Origin: Zhihengliuella halotolerans | Lineage (GTDB): Bacteria; Actinomycetota; Actinomycetes; Actinomycetales; Micrococcaceae | Direction: 5' to 3' | DNA length: 64,000 nt | NCBI RefSeq assembly: GCF_004217565.1 | Contig: NZ_SHLA01000001.1 | Coordinates: 1,488,001 to 1,552,000 of the forward strand | In this document: piece after piece, positions 35,927-52,488 of the stretch | Layout: each line of letters opens with the position of its first letter | How positions within the stretch are numbered: the first letter of the stretch is position 1 | Notes under the pieces: model-generated | Told to the model about the DNA's origin: nothing | Databases searched by the model: none | What the model saw: the letters and a program-made list of their open reading frames with translations, nothing else | Made by a program: the position numbers and the translations under genes

Positions 35927-36585
35927 GGGCGCAGTCGCGGGTGCTCGTCCCAGGCGACGTTCGCGTCCCGCAGGGTCGAGAAGCCGCTGGCCGCCGCGGC
36001 GTGCGCAGCGAGGATGCCGACGGCCGCCGACGGGTTGTGGATCCGCCCGCCGAGGACCGCCGCGACGGCGTCGTCTAGGGGCACCCAGGCCGTCTCGAGG
36101 TCGGCTTCCTCCCCGGTGCGTTGGTGCCGTTCGTGCTCGGGCACCGCGCTCAGGCCGCGCGCGAGGAAGACGCGCTGCGCTTCGGTGGAGGAACCGGGGG
36201 AATTGAAGATGTCGGTGAGCACGTGCCACGTCTCGGCCACGAGGTCCGCCTCTTCGGCGAGTTCCCGCGCAGCCGCGTCGACCGGCGGCTCGCCTTCGAC
36301 GTCCAAGAGTCCGGCCGGGATCTCCCAGAGCCGCATGCCGACCGGGTGCCGGTACTGGCGCAGCAGAAGGACCCGCATGTCGTCGTCGAGGACGACCATG
36401 CTGACGGCCCCCGGGTGGTCGATGAAGTCGCGTGTGAGCGGCTCGTCGTTGTTGGGGAAGTCGAAGGTCTCCCGTACGACGTCCCAGATGTGGCCTGAGA
36501 AGACACGCTCGCTGGACGACGGCGGATACGCGCCGATGAGGTCGCCGACCCCGTCGCTGCGGTCCCCGCCGTCGTCCTGCGTCAT
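35923..36585 (-). CDS. NUDIX hydrolase, ADP-ribose pyrophosphatase type
   Basis: 220 residues. NUDIX box [24 protein letters not shown]: the final Gly of the consensus is Ala, as tolerated in this subfamily. The preceding VRQYRHPVG-like segment ([20 protein letters not shown]) is the ADP-ribose pyrophosphatase signature. It corresponds to Rv1700 of Mycobacterium and sits between pyrG (5 nt after its stop) and xerD (4-nt overlap). Confidence 0.92.
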   Translation of the reverse strand: MTQDDGGDRSDGVGDLIGAYPPSSSERVFSGHIWDVVRETFDFPNNDEPLTRDFIDHPGAVSMVVLDDDMRVLLLRQYRHPVGMRLWEIPAGLLDVEGEPPVDAAARELAEEADLVAETWHVLTDIFNSPGSSTEAQRVFLARGLSAVPEHERHQRTGEEADLETAWVPLDDAVAAVLGGRIHNPSAAVGILAAHAAAASGFSTLRDANVAWDEHPRLRP

Positions 36586-36590
36586 GTCGC

Positions 36591-40071
<3,481 letters not shown>

Positions 40072-40075
<4 letters not shown>

Positions 40076-41082
40076 GGATGTCCCTTCGTTTCTGGGCGTG
40101 GCTCCAGATTGCGTGGCTCCACGACCTCGATACCGTTGGCGACGATGGGAAGCGCGCTGGAAACGGGGTCCTGCTCGGGGTGTTGGACGGGGCCGCGCCA
40201 ACCCCGCGTGGGCAGCTCGAATTTGCGGACGAGCCGTTCGCTGAACGGGGTCTGGTTGACGCGGGCGAGGCGGACGGGGATCTTCGAGCGTGTCACCTCG
40301 ACCCGTGAGCCGGGCGGCAACTGGATGGTGCGCCGGCCATCGCACCACAGCACCCCCTGGGCGTCGGTCCGTGACAAGACCTCGACGGCCATCTTCGAAC
40401 TCGGCGCCACCACGAGCGGCTTGGCGAAGAGGGCATGTGCGCTGATCGGCGCCATGATGAGGGCCTCTACCTCGGGCCAGACGACGGGCCCCCCGGCGGA
40501 GAACGCGTAGGCGGTCGAACCGGTCGGTGTCGCCATGACCATCCCGTCGCACCCGAACGTGCTGATCGGACGCCCGTCGACCTCCATGACCACTTCGATC
40601 ATGCGTTCCCGGTCCGCCTTCTCGACGGCGGCCTCGTTCAGCGCCCAGGTCGTTGCGACGCGCCGGTTGCCGAACCAGACGGTCACGTCGAGGGCCATGC
40701 GCTCCTCGACGATGTAGTCCCGCTCGACGACCCACTGCACGGTCTGGTTCAGGTCGCTGCGTTCGCTCTCGGCGAGAAAGCCGACGTGCCCGAGGTTGAC
40801 GCCGAGCAATGGGACGTCGGTGCCGCGCACGAGTTCGGCGGATCGCAGGACGGTCCCGTCACCGCCGAGCACGACGGCGAGGTCGACGTCAACGAGAGAC
40901 GCCTCTTCGCCCAGGATCTCGACCTCAGGAACGAAAACGGGTATGGCACTGCGCAGGTTGGCGAGGTCTTCGCGCTGCATGACGGGGATGAGGCCCGCGT
41001 CGCGCAAGCTCACGCACGTGTCGAACGCCGCTCGGAGGGCGTCGGCCCGGCCGGTGTGGGCCAGGACCAGGATCCGTCGCAT
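40072..41082 (-). CDS. nadK: NAD kinase
   Basis: Makes NADP from NAD with ATP or polyphosphate. 336 residues with the GGDGT motif at 73-77, the conserved GVNLGHVGFLAE and the NE-like ALNEAAVEK region plus TPTGSTAYAFSAGGPV. The C-terminal extension of about 35 residues is variable. ATG start; 4-nt overlap with recN, 58 nt after tlyA. Confidence 0.95.
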
Positions 41083-41140
41083 ACGTTCCTTCCGTCAGTT
41101 CTTCGCCGACCGGCCAAGAGGCTGGGCCGGCGGTTCCACC

Positions 41141-41962
41141 TCAAGAGTAGTCAACAGAATCAAGCAACGTGTCGTTGCCCGCAAAATGTGGATGGTCAGT
41201 CGCCGCCCGGCGCAGCCAGAGGAAGAATTCCACGTTCCCATCCTGTCCCGGCAGCGGGCTGCGTGCCAGTCCCAGGCATTCCAGCCCCGCCTCGTTCGCC
41301 GAGCCCAAGACGTCTGCGACGGCGCGTCGGCGCTGTACGCGGGAGCCGACGACGCCGGTCCGACCCAGCGCCTCCCGCCCGACCTCGAATTGAGGTTTGA
41401 CCATCAGCATCAGGTCGCCGCCGACCGCGGTCGCCTGCGCCAGCGGGCGCATGACCAGCCGCAGGGAGATGAAGGAAAGGTCCGCGACGACGAGCGAAAC
41501 CACGCCGCCGAGCTCCGACATGTCCAGGTAGCGGACATTGAGCCCTTCGTGAACGTGTACCCGCCGATCCGCGCGCAGCTCCGCAACCATCTGGTCGTGG
41601 CCGACGTCGACGGCCACGACCTCGGCTGCTCCGCGGCGGAGCAGGACATCGGTGAATCCTCCCGTCGAGGCCCCTGCATCCAGACAACGCAGGCCCGCGA
41701 CCTTGAGTTCCGGGAAGCGATCCAAGGCGCCCGCCAGCTTGTGGCCGGCGCGGCTGACGTATTCGTCACCCTCCGCGGCGGCGACGACGACCGCATCGGT
41801 GGACATGATCCTGGTCGAAGCCTTCGGCGAGATCCGACCCGCGACCCGGACGCGCCCCTCGTTGATCAGCGATCCGGCATGGGTTCGCGAACGGGCCAAT
41901 CCGCGCCGCACGAGTTCCTGGTCGAGACGGCCGGCCGCACCCCTCGGGTCGTCACCACTCAC
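41141..41962 (-). CDS. tlyA: TlyA-family rRNA 2'-O-methyltransferase
   Basis: 273 residues: N-terminal S4 RNA-binding domain (LDQELVRRGLARSRTHAGSL) and an FtsJ/RrmJ-type methyltransferase domain with the SAM site LDAGASTGGFTDVLL. In Mycobacterium TlyA methylates both 16S and 23S rRNA and thereby allows capreomycin binding; whether both targets are used here is unknown. GTG start overlapping the upstream small gene (GTGA). Confidence 0.93.
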   Translation of the reverse strand: MSGDDPRGAAGRLDQELVRRGLARSRTHAGSLINEGRVRVAGRISPKASTRIMSTDAVVVAAAEGDEYVSRAGHKLAGALDRFPELKVAGLRCLDAGASTGGFTDVLLRRGAAEVVAVDVGHDQMVAELRADRRVHVHEGLNVRYLDMSELGGVVSLVVADLSFISLRLVMRPLAQATAVGGDLMLMVKPQFEVGREALGRTGVVGSRVQRRRAVADVLGSANEAGLECLGLARSPLPGQDGNVEFFLWLRRAATDHPHFAGNDTLLDSVDYS

Positions 41963-42237
41963 GCGTCGTTCTCCGGCAGAGCGTCCGCAGTCGCGAGGTG
42001 CTCGCTTGCCTCAAGAGACTCGCGCAGCAGGGAGTGCACGTTCTCGAAGACCGCAATGTGCCCGTCGAGGGCACTTGACGGCACGCCGGCGAGAACGTCG
42101 AGGGCGGCGTCGATCTCAGGCTCCCCCGTGGGCTCCAGCCGCTCGGGCCAATCGGCACCGGAAACGTCGATGCTCCGCTGAAGGTGTGGAAACTGGGCCG
42201 AGGTCCCGGCGTCTGGGGTTGCGGCTTCGCTGCTCAT
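41959..42237 (-). CDS. small conserved protein of the tlyA locus (Rv1693-like position)
   Basis: 92 residues, acidic, no membrane segment or cysteine. The conserved-looking core EPEIDAALDVLAGVPSSALDGHIAVFENVHSLLRESL predicts two helices. It occupies the place of Rv1693 between the HAD phosphatase and tlyA, and a 4-nt GTGA overlap ties it to tlyA translation. Function unknown. ATG start with AGAGG upstream. Confidence 0.75.
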   Translation of the reverse strand: MSSEAATPDAGTSAQFPHLQRSIDVSGADWPERLEPTGEPEIDAALDVLAGVPSSALDGHIAVFENVHSLLRESLEASEHLATADALPENDA

Positions 42238-42285
42238 CCGTGAGGTCCTCTCTCTGCGACGTTCGCTCCCGGGAGCCGGGACGGT

Positions 42286-43260
42286 TCAGTCTTGGAAGTC
42301 TATGCGGGGCGTCCGGGCGGAGCCTGGATGTCTGGCCCACCACGCCGCGCAGGCGGCCCGCCAAGCGTCGAGCCCCTCGTCGCTGAGCCTGACGCCGTCG
42401 TCGTCTGCGCGCGCCGACGCAGCCCCGCACGTGGCGCGCGCGATGTCGTCATCCTCCGTGATTTCCACCGCGGGGTAAGGCTCGTAGAGCCCGGTGAGGC
42501 TCCCCAGCAGGAAAACTGGCCGCTCGTCCGGGACGGCGGAGATGATGGAGCGCGTGGTGTCGATGCCGGTGAGGACGGCGGCCGTGTCGAACCCGGCGCG
42601 ATTGCCGCCGAGGATGTCGGTGTCGAGCCGGTCTCCCACGACGAGCGGCCGTGTCGCACCGAGCTCGCGGGCGGCCCGCTCGAAGAGGTGGGCCTGCGGC
42701 TTCCCGGCGACGACCGGTTCACTACCGGTCGCGTTCGCAACGGCCTGGACCAGCGACCCGTTGCCCGGCGCGATGCCCTCAGCCCGAGGGATGGTCATGT
42801 CGGTGTTGGTGGCCACCCAGAAGGCGCCGCGGCTGACGGCGTAGGCCGCCTCGGCGAGGTCTGCCCAGCCGAGCGCCGGGTGAAAACCCTGGACGACGGC
42901 CGCTGGCTCTTCCTCGTGCGAGCCCACAACGTGGAACCCGAGGCGGGTCACGCATTCGCGCAGGTAGTCGCTGCCCGTCACCAGGACGTTGGCCCCGGCG
43001 TCGATGTGCCCGGCGAGCAGCTCAGCGCCCGCGTCGGCGGAGCCGAAGACCGTCTCGGCCGTGGCGGGGGCGCCGAGCTCGCGCAGGTGCTCGGCGACGG
43101 CGGCCGGCGAACGCGAGGCGTTGTTGGTGATGTAGCCGAGGGCCACGCCGTGTCCGGCGAGGGCATCCAACGACTCGACGGCACCGTCGATCGCGCCGGC
43201 TCCGGCGTAAACGACGCCGTCGAGATCGGACAGGACGGCGTCGTAGTCACCAATCAACAC
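42286..43260 (-). CDS. HAD-superfamily phosphatase, subclass IIA (NagD-like)
   Basis: 324 residues. HAD motif I is DLDGVVY with nucleophile Asp12 and acid Asp14, motif II lies near GYITNNASRSP, and motifs III/IV near GKPQAHLFE and VGDRLDTDI. The large IIA cap lies between. Relatives dephosphorylate small sugar phosphates or nucleotides (p-nitrophenyl phosphatase group). GTG start 3 nt after the TPR gene stop, so the two are co-transcribed. The C-terminal 60 residues are extra. Equivalent of Rv1692. Confidence 0.88.
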   Translation of the reverse strand: MLIGDYDAVLSDLDGVVYAGAGAIDGAVESLDALAGHGVALGYITNNASRSPAAVAEHLRELGAPATAETVFGSADAGAELLAGHIDAGANVLVTGSDYLRECVTRLGFHVVGSHEEEPAAVVQGFHPALGWADLAEAAYAVSRGAFWVATNTDMTIPRAEGIAPGNGSLVQAVANATGSEPVVAGKPQAHLFERAARELGATRPLVVGDRLDTDILGGNRAGFDTAAVLTGIDTTRSIISAVPDERPVFLLGSLTGLYEPYPAVEITEDDDIARATCGAASARADDDGVRLSDEGLDAWRAACAAWWARHPGSARTPRIDFQD

Positions 43261-43263
43261 GCT

Positions 43264-44640
43264 CTAGCGCTCCTCGCCGTTCGTTGGCTCGGCCTGCTCT
43301 GCCTCGACCTCAAAGCCGGTTTCGTCGGCCTCGACGGCGGCATCCGCTTCAGCGGCCTCGGCATCCGACGCGTCGGAAGGCTCGACGACGGTCAACGCGT
43401 CCTCCTCGTCGACGCCGACCGACTCCTGGGGCGCCCCCACGGTCTGCGGCTCCTCGAGGACGTCCTTGACGCGCGGCTTGCGGACCGGTTCATCCTCCTC
43501 ATCATCGAAGTCGACGATTTCCGGGTCGGCGAATTCACCGACGCCCAGGGCCTTCTCTGCCACGGCGATCCGGCCGGTCCACTCGCGTGCTTCCTCATCG
43601 CGTCCGAGGTCCGTCAGCGCCTCCGCGTAGACGGCGAAGAGGCGCGGGCTGAAGGAGTAGGCGCGGTTGCGGTCGAGCTGCGGGATCTCGAGTTCGGCGA
43701 GAGCCGCCTCGAGGTTTCCTAGATCGGCCTGAGCGCCCGAGGCGATGATGGCCATCTCTACCTTGAGCGGGTTGTCCAGCTTCTGCGCGTCGTCGGAGCG
43801 AGCAATCTCGAGCGCCTTCTCCGGGCGGCCGAGCGCACGCTCGCAGTCGGCCATCATGGGCAGGTGCACGTTGGATCCGCTGATGCGGCGGAACGTGCGG
43901 AATTCGCGCAGCGCGTCGGCGAAGTGTCCTGCCGCATACGCGGTCAGGCCGACAGCTTCGCGCACGACGGCGATGCGCCCTCCGCGGCGGCTGGCCGCCA
44001 GCGCGTGCTGGTAGGAGGTTTCCGGATCCAGGTCTACGAGGCGCCCGGCCATGACGAGGTGCTTGGACACCCAAGTCCCGTTCGGCTCCTGCAGGTAGCG
44101 GAGTTCGGCGCGCGCGGCCCGATCCAATTCCTTACCGGTGACGTCATCATCGATGTCCGGGGAACGCGGGCGGTCGGGACGGTTCGAGCTGCGCAGATCG
44201 CCGGGGTTGTGCACGCGAGCAGCATCCCGCTCGTCACGGCGATCATCGGGGCGGCCGCTGCGTTGAGCATCGAGGCCCCGGCGGTTGTCACGGGGGCCCT
44301 TGGCATCGAATTTCTTGGGGCCGAACTTTTTGTCGCCAAACTTCTTGTCGCCGAATTTTTTCTCGCCGTATTTCTTTTCGCCCTGAGCCCAGTCGCCCTT
44401 GGCCGGGCGATCTTGCTGATCGCGTCCCGAGGATGCGCGGCCGCCGCGGTCCTCGCGGTCGTCCCGACGGAAACCCTGGTCGCTGCGCTGTCCGGCGCCC
44501 TTGAACGGCGGGCGCTTGCCGCCACGGTGGGACGCACCCGACGGGGACGAACCCTGCCGGTACGACTTCCCCTCGCCACCGCCGGAACGGTTCGATTGGT
44601 TCGGGCGCTCAGCGCCGGAATTGCGACGGTCTTCAGCCAC
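43264..44640 (-). CDS. TPR protein with basic RG/KKF-rich N-terminus and acidic tail
   Basis: 458 residues in three parts. Residues 1-165 are disordered, rich in Arg, Gly, Asp and Gln, and hold five tandem five-residue units of the form GxKK(Y/F) at 87-111. Residues 170-385 are helical repeats of the TPR kind (VGLTAYAAGHFADALREFRTFRR and ALGRPEKALEIARS). Residues 390-458 are strongly acidic. The repeat part corresponds to Rv1691; the long basic tail suggests RNA binding. GTG start. It is the first gene after the rRNA operon. Function unknown. Confidence 0.8.
   Translation of the reverse strand: MAEDRRNSGAERPNQSNRSGGGEGKSYRQGSSPSGASHRGGKRPPFKGAGQRSDQGFRRDDREDRGGRASSGRDQQDRPAKGDWAQGEKKYGEKKFGDKKFGDKKFGPKKFDAKGPRDNRRGLDAQRSGRPDDRRDERDAARVHNPGDLRSSNRPDRPRSPDIDDDVTGKELDRAARAELRYLQEPNGTWVSKHLVMAGRLVDLDPETSYQHALAASRRGGRIAVVREAVGLTAYAAGHFADALREFRTFRRISGSNVHLPMMADCERALGRPEKALEIARSDDAQKLDNPLKVEMAIIASGAQADLGNLEAALAELEIPQLDRNRAYSFSPRLFAVYAEALTDLGRDEEAREWTGRIAVAEKALGVGEFADPEIVDFDDEEDEPVRKPRVKDVLEEPQTVGAPQESVGVDEEDALTVVEPSDASDAEAAEADAAVEADETGFEVEAEQAEPTNGEER
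44306..44382. repeat. 15-bp repeats encoding GxKKF units
   Basis: About five tandem 15-bp units (of the type CTTCTTGTCGCCGAA on the plus strand) encode GEKKY, GEKKF, GDKKF, GDKKF and GPKKF in the TPR protein. Confidence 0.9.
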
Positions 44641-44811
44641 GTTGGCCGTTCCTCTCTGCGGGCGTCTCCCCCGGGTTCCTGGCCGCGCCGACCAGTCATG
44701 AATTCTTCGACTCAGACAATTCTAGACGAGACTGCCGAGACTCTCGTCGCCAGGAGCGCGCGTGAGCTGTTGCCCTACTCACGAAGACGAACTTTCCTGT
44801 TAACGAAACAA

Positions 44812-44843
44812 GGACCGGAACAACATCGCAGTTGTTCCGGCCC
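44812..44843 (-). terminator. terminator of the rRNA operon
   Basis: A 13-bp stem (44812-44824 with 44831-44843, one G-T pair) lies about 20 nt after the 5S gene and is followed on the minus strand by TTGTTTCGTT. Confidence 0.85.
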
Positions 44844-44861
44844 TCGCTTATCAATGAGTGT

Positions 44862-44978
44862 CCGGCGGTGACCTACTCTCCCACACCCTCCCGAGTGCAG
44901 TACCATCGGCGCAGTGGGTCTTAGCTTCCGGGTTCGGTATGGGACCGGGCGTTTCCCCCACGCTATGACCGCCGTAAC
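44862..44978 (-). rRNA. rrf: 5S ribosomal RNA
   Basis: About 117 nt, beginning GTTACGGCGGTCATAGCG and ending CACCGCCGGA on the minus strand, with the conserved internal CCCATACCGAACCCGGAAG. The two ends pair as helix I. Ends are approximate within a few bases. Confidence 0.93.
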
Positions 44979-45114
44979 CCTAGCACCCACCAGTCACACA
45001 CACGAAGGCATGTTGTCGGGGGAAAACCTGGGCCACGATCTTTCATCGTGGTGCCACCCACCCACCCACAAGGGGACGGGCACATGGCGGTTATTCGGTT
45101 ACATCGAAACAAAA

Positions 45115-45153
45115 GTTGTTGTTTCGGTACCGCATAGTGGACGCGTAGCAATC
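45115..45153. other. pre-23S processing stem, 3' arm
   Basis: In the transcript this segment is complementary to 48451-48487 on the other side of the 23S gene, including 14 exact consecutive pairs (GCATAGTGGACGCG and its complement) plus a 10-nt match at the end. Together they would form the long duplex cut by RNase III to release 23S rRNA. Confidence 0.8.
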
Positions 45154-45201
45154 ATGCCACCAGAACTCCCACAATTGAAGCGTGGGTGGTGGTGTTTGTG
45201 G

Positions 45202-50390
<5,189 letters not shown>

Positions 50391-50537
50391 AAACATACGA
50401 AACACGACAACGAATCAAGGGAAAACAAGACCCGCGTCGCAGTTCAAAAATCCTGGCAAATTGCCATCCAAGCCCACACGGGGGTGCGAACCGGACAGCC
50501 ATTCACCAAATAAAATTTGGTATCAACAAACTTGGCA

Positions 50538-50559
50538 CACTATTGAGTTCTCAAACAAC
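50538..50559 (-). promoter_or_regulatory. rRNA leader element (boxA-like)
   Basis: The minus-strand sequence GTTGTTTGAGAACTCAATAG resembles the antitermination boxA region of mycobacterial rrn leaders. A close copy (19 of 22 positions) lies in the spacer before 23S at 48463-48484. Confidence 0.65.
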
Positions 50560-50624
50560 AGACACACACGCTTCACCAACCAGCCTCTTTCCGGCCGATC
50601 CGCTCAATTCGCGGCAACTTATCC

Positions 50625-50653
50625 AGCTTACCTCATCCGTTCCCGCCGTGCAA
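50625..50653 (-). promoter_or_regulatory. rrn promoter P2 (proximal)
   Basis: TTGCAC (50648-50653), a 17-nt spacer holding GGCGGGAAC, and TAAGCT (50625-50630) on the minus strand, about 235 nt before 16S. The same spacer word occurs in the distal promoter. Confidence 0.75.
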
Positions 50654-50838
50654 ATCCGCTCTGCGTGATCCGCCCGGCCGTTCCCGGATTCAATTCCCCT
50701 TTCGGAAACCAACTCCCGGGCGCTAAAACACCCCGGCAGGAAACCGGAAGAACAATGAAAGGAAAGCCGCCGTCTAACAATGATTCCCAGCCGGTGATCT
50801 CTTCGATCTCCGCTGTCCTCGTCGCGACGACTCGAAAT

Positions 50839-50867
50839 ACTTTACACAGGTTCCCGCCACTGCGCAA
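50839..50867 (-). promoter_or_regulatory. rrn promoter P1 (distal)
   Basis: TTGCGC (50862-50867), a 17-nt spacer again containing GGCGGGAAC, and TAAAGT (50839-50844). Two promoters with the same layout strongly support tandem rrn promoters. The rest of the 50391-51059 gap holds the leader and, near tyrS, a terminator hairpin; I see no gene in it. Confidence 0.75.
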
Positions 50868-50984
50868 AACGGCCTGTACGCCCGGGCGTGTCGCGACGCC
50901 AGCGGCGATGGAGAACCCCGGAATCACGCGGATGCAGCGCATTCTGTAGGCGTCCCGGCGGCCGCCAAGCTCCCCTCCAACACA

Positions 50985-51036
50985 GAAGGCGTCGGGCGCT
51001 GCTCCCGTGATCTCGGGAATTCGCGTCCGACGCCTT
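50985..51036 (-). terminator. tyrS terminator
   Basis: Long arms GAAGGCGTCGGGCGC and GCGTCCGACGCCTTC (one mismatch, G-T in RNA) enclose a second perfect hairpin CCCGTGATCTCGGG. It lies 25 nt after the tyrS stop, separating tyrS from the rrn promoters. Confidence 0.75.
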
Positions 51037-51059
51037 CATGCCGTGCCGTGTGGCTGCTG

Positions 51060-52376
51060 CTAGCTGGCGATTTCGATCATCGCTTGGCTCTTCTTGCCAC
51101 GACGCAGCAGGACGTACCGGCCGTGCATCACATGGTCGGCACCGATGACGGTTTCCGGATCGGTGATCTTCTGCCCGTTCACGTAGGCGCCGCCATCGCC
51201 GACTGCTCGGCGCGCCTCGGTCTTGGACTGCACGAGCGCTGATTCGACGAGCAGGTCCACAATCGTGTGCTCCCCCGCCACCCTGACGTTCGGCAGCTCG
51301 GCCGTGGCAGCACGCAACGTGTCCACGTCCAACTCCGTGATGTCTCCCTTGCCGAACAGCGCCTGGGAGGCGGCGACGACCTTCTCCGTAGCCTCGACCC
51401 CGTGCACCAGGGAGGTGACCTCGTACGCCAGTCGATTCTGCGCCTCGCGGGCGAACGGCCGCTCCGCGGTGACGGACTCGAGCTCTTCGATCTCCGCGCG
51501 GGAGAGGAAGGTGAAGACCTTGAGGCGGCTGGCAACGTCGGCGTCGGCCGTGTTGAGCCAAAACTGGTAGAAGGAGTACGGCGAGCACATCTCGGCGTCG
51601 AGCCAGATGGCGTTGCCCTCGCTCTTGCCGAACTTCGTCCCGTCGGCGTTAGTGATCAAGGGCGTACCGAACGCGTGCACGGACTTGCCCTCGACCTTCC
51701 GCACGAGCTCTGTGCCGGAGGTCAGGTTGCCCCACTGGTCGGAGCCGCCGGTCTGCAGGACGCAGTCGTAGTCGCGGAAGAGCTGCAGGAAATCCAAGCC
51801 CTGCAGGATCTGGTAGCTGAATTCCGTGTAACTGATGCCCTCGTCGGAGTTCAGGCGCGCGGAGACGATCTCCTTCTTGATCATGGTGCCCACACGGAAG
51901 TGCTTGCCGATCTCGCGCAGGAAGTCGATGGCGGACAGCGGAGCGGTCCAGTCCAAGTTGTTGACCATCCGCGCGGCGTTGCCCCCGTGGAAGGACAGGT
52001 AGTTACCCACCTGCCCTTGGAGCTTCTCAACCCACTCGGCGACGACTTCCTTGGTGTTCAGCACGCGCTCCGCCGTCTGGCGCGGGTCGCCGATCAAACC
52101 GGTGGATCCACCGACGAGGCCCAGAGGCTTGTGCCCGGCGAGCTGCAGGCGGCGCATGTTGAGCAACTGCACGAGGTGCCCCAGGTGCAACGACGGCGCC
52201 GTGGGGTCGAAGCCCACGTAATACGTGATGGGGTCACCGGCCAGCAGTTCCTCGAGGGCGGCCTCGTCCGTGGACACGTGGACCACGCCACGCCATTTGA
52301 GCTCCTGCCAGGTGTTCTCGAAGGTCGGATCGTTCTTCTGCTGCGCCAATGCGGCGTTCTCTACTCTCGGTGACAC
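51060..52376 (-). CDS. tyrS: tyrosyl-tRNA synthetase
   Basis: Charges tRNA-Tyr. 438 residues, class I, with the HIGH-type motif HLGH (in PSLHLGHL), the tyrosine-pocket text TNADGTKFGKSEG including the KMSKS-type KFGKS, and a C-terminal S4 domain (QSKTEARRAVGDGGAYVNGQKI). The GTG start has no ribosome site but has TAAGTT 6 nt upstream, so the mRNA is probably leaderless; accordingly no T-box leader exists. It is followed by a strong terminator. Confidence 0.95.
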   Translation of the reverse strand: MSPRVENAALAQQKNDPTFENTWQELKWRGVVHVSTDEAALEELLAGDPITYYVGFDPTAPSLHLGHLVQLLNMRRLQLAGHKPLGLVGGSTGLIGDPRQTAERVLNTKEVVAEWVEKLQGQVGNYLSFHGGNAARMVNNLDWTAPLSAIDFLREIGKHFRVGTMIKKEIVSARLNSDEGISYTEFSYQILQGLDFLQLFRDYDCVLQTGGSDQWGNLTSGTELVRKVEGKSVHAFGTPLITNADGTKFGKSEGNAIWLDAEMCSPYSFYQFWLNTADADVASRLKVFTFLSRAEIEELESVTAERPFAREAQNRLAYEVTSLVHGVEATEKVVAASQALFGKGDITELDVDTLRAATAELPNVRVAGEHTIVDLLVESALVQSKTEARRAVGDGGAYVNGQKITDPETVIGADHVMHGRYVLLRRGKKSQAMIEIAS

Positions 52377-52382
52377 GCGTTT

Positions 52383-52388
52383 AACTTA
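52383..52388 (-). promoter_or_regulatory. -10 box of leaderless tyrS
   Basis: TAAGTT on the minus strand ends exactly 6 nt before the GTG start codon, with no Shine-Dalgarno sequence between. Confidence 0.6.
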
Positions 52389-52433
52389 GCAGTCCCGTGC
52401 CGCTCGACCGGAAACCGGCCCGCAAACAAGACA

Positions 52434-52474
52434 GGGGCGCGGTACCGGACGTCAGCCGTCCCGTACCGCGCCCC
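52434..52474 (-). terminator. terminator after helD
   Basis: 12-bp perfect arms GGGGCGCGGTAC and GTACCGCGCCCC, followed on the minus strand by the T-rich TGTCTTGTTTG, in the gap between helD and tyrS. Confidence 0.85.
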
Positions 52475-52488
52475 GCCGCTGGCGCTGC

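Noticed and set aside
34943-36229. Longer xerD form starting at 36229
   Set aside because: The added N-terminus is a shadow of the NUDIX gene; ATG at 35926 with a 4-nt overlap gives the normal XerD length.
52377-52488. T-box leader for tyrS
   Set aside because: The gap is only 112 nt, most of it the helD terminator, and the -10 box is 6 nt before the start codon, leaving no leader.
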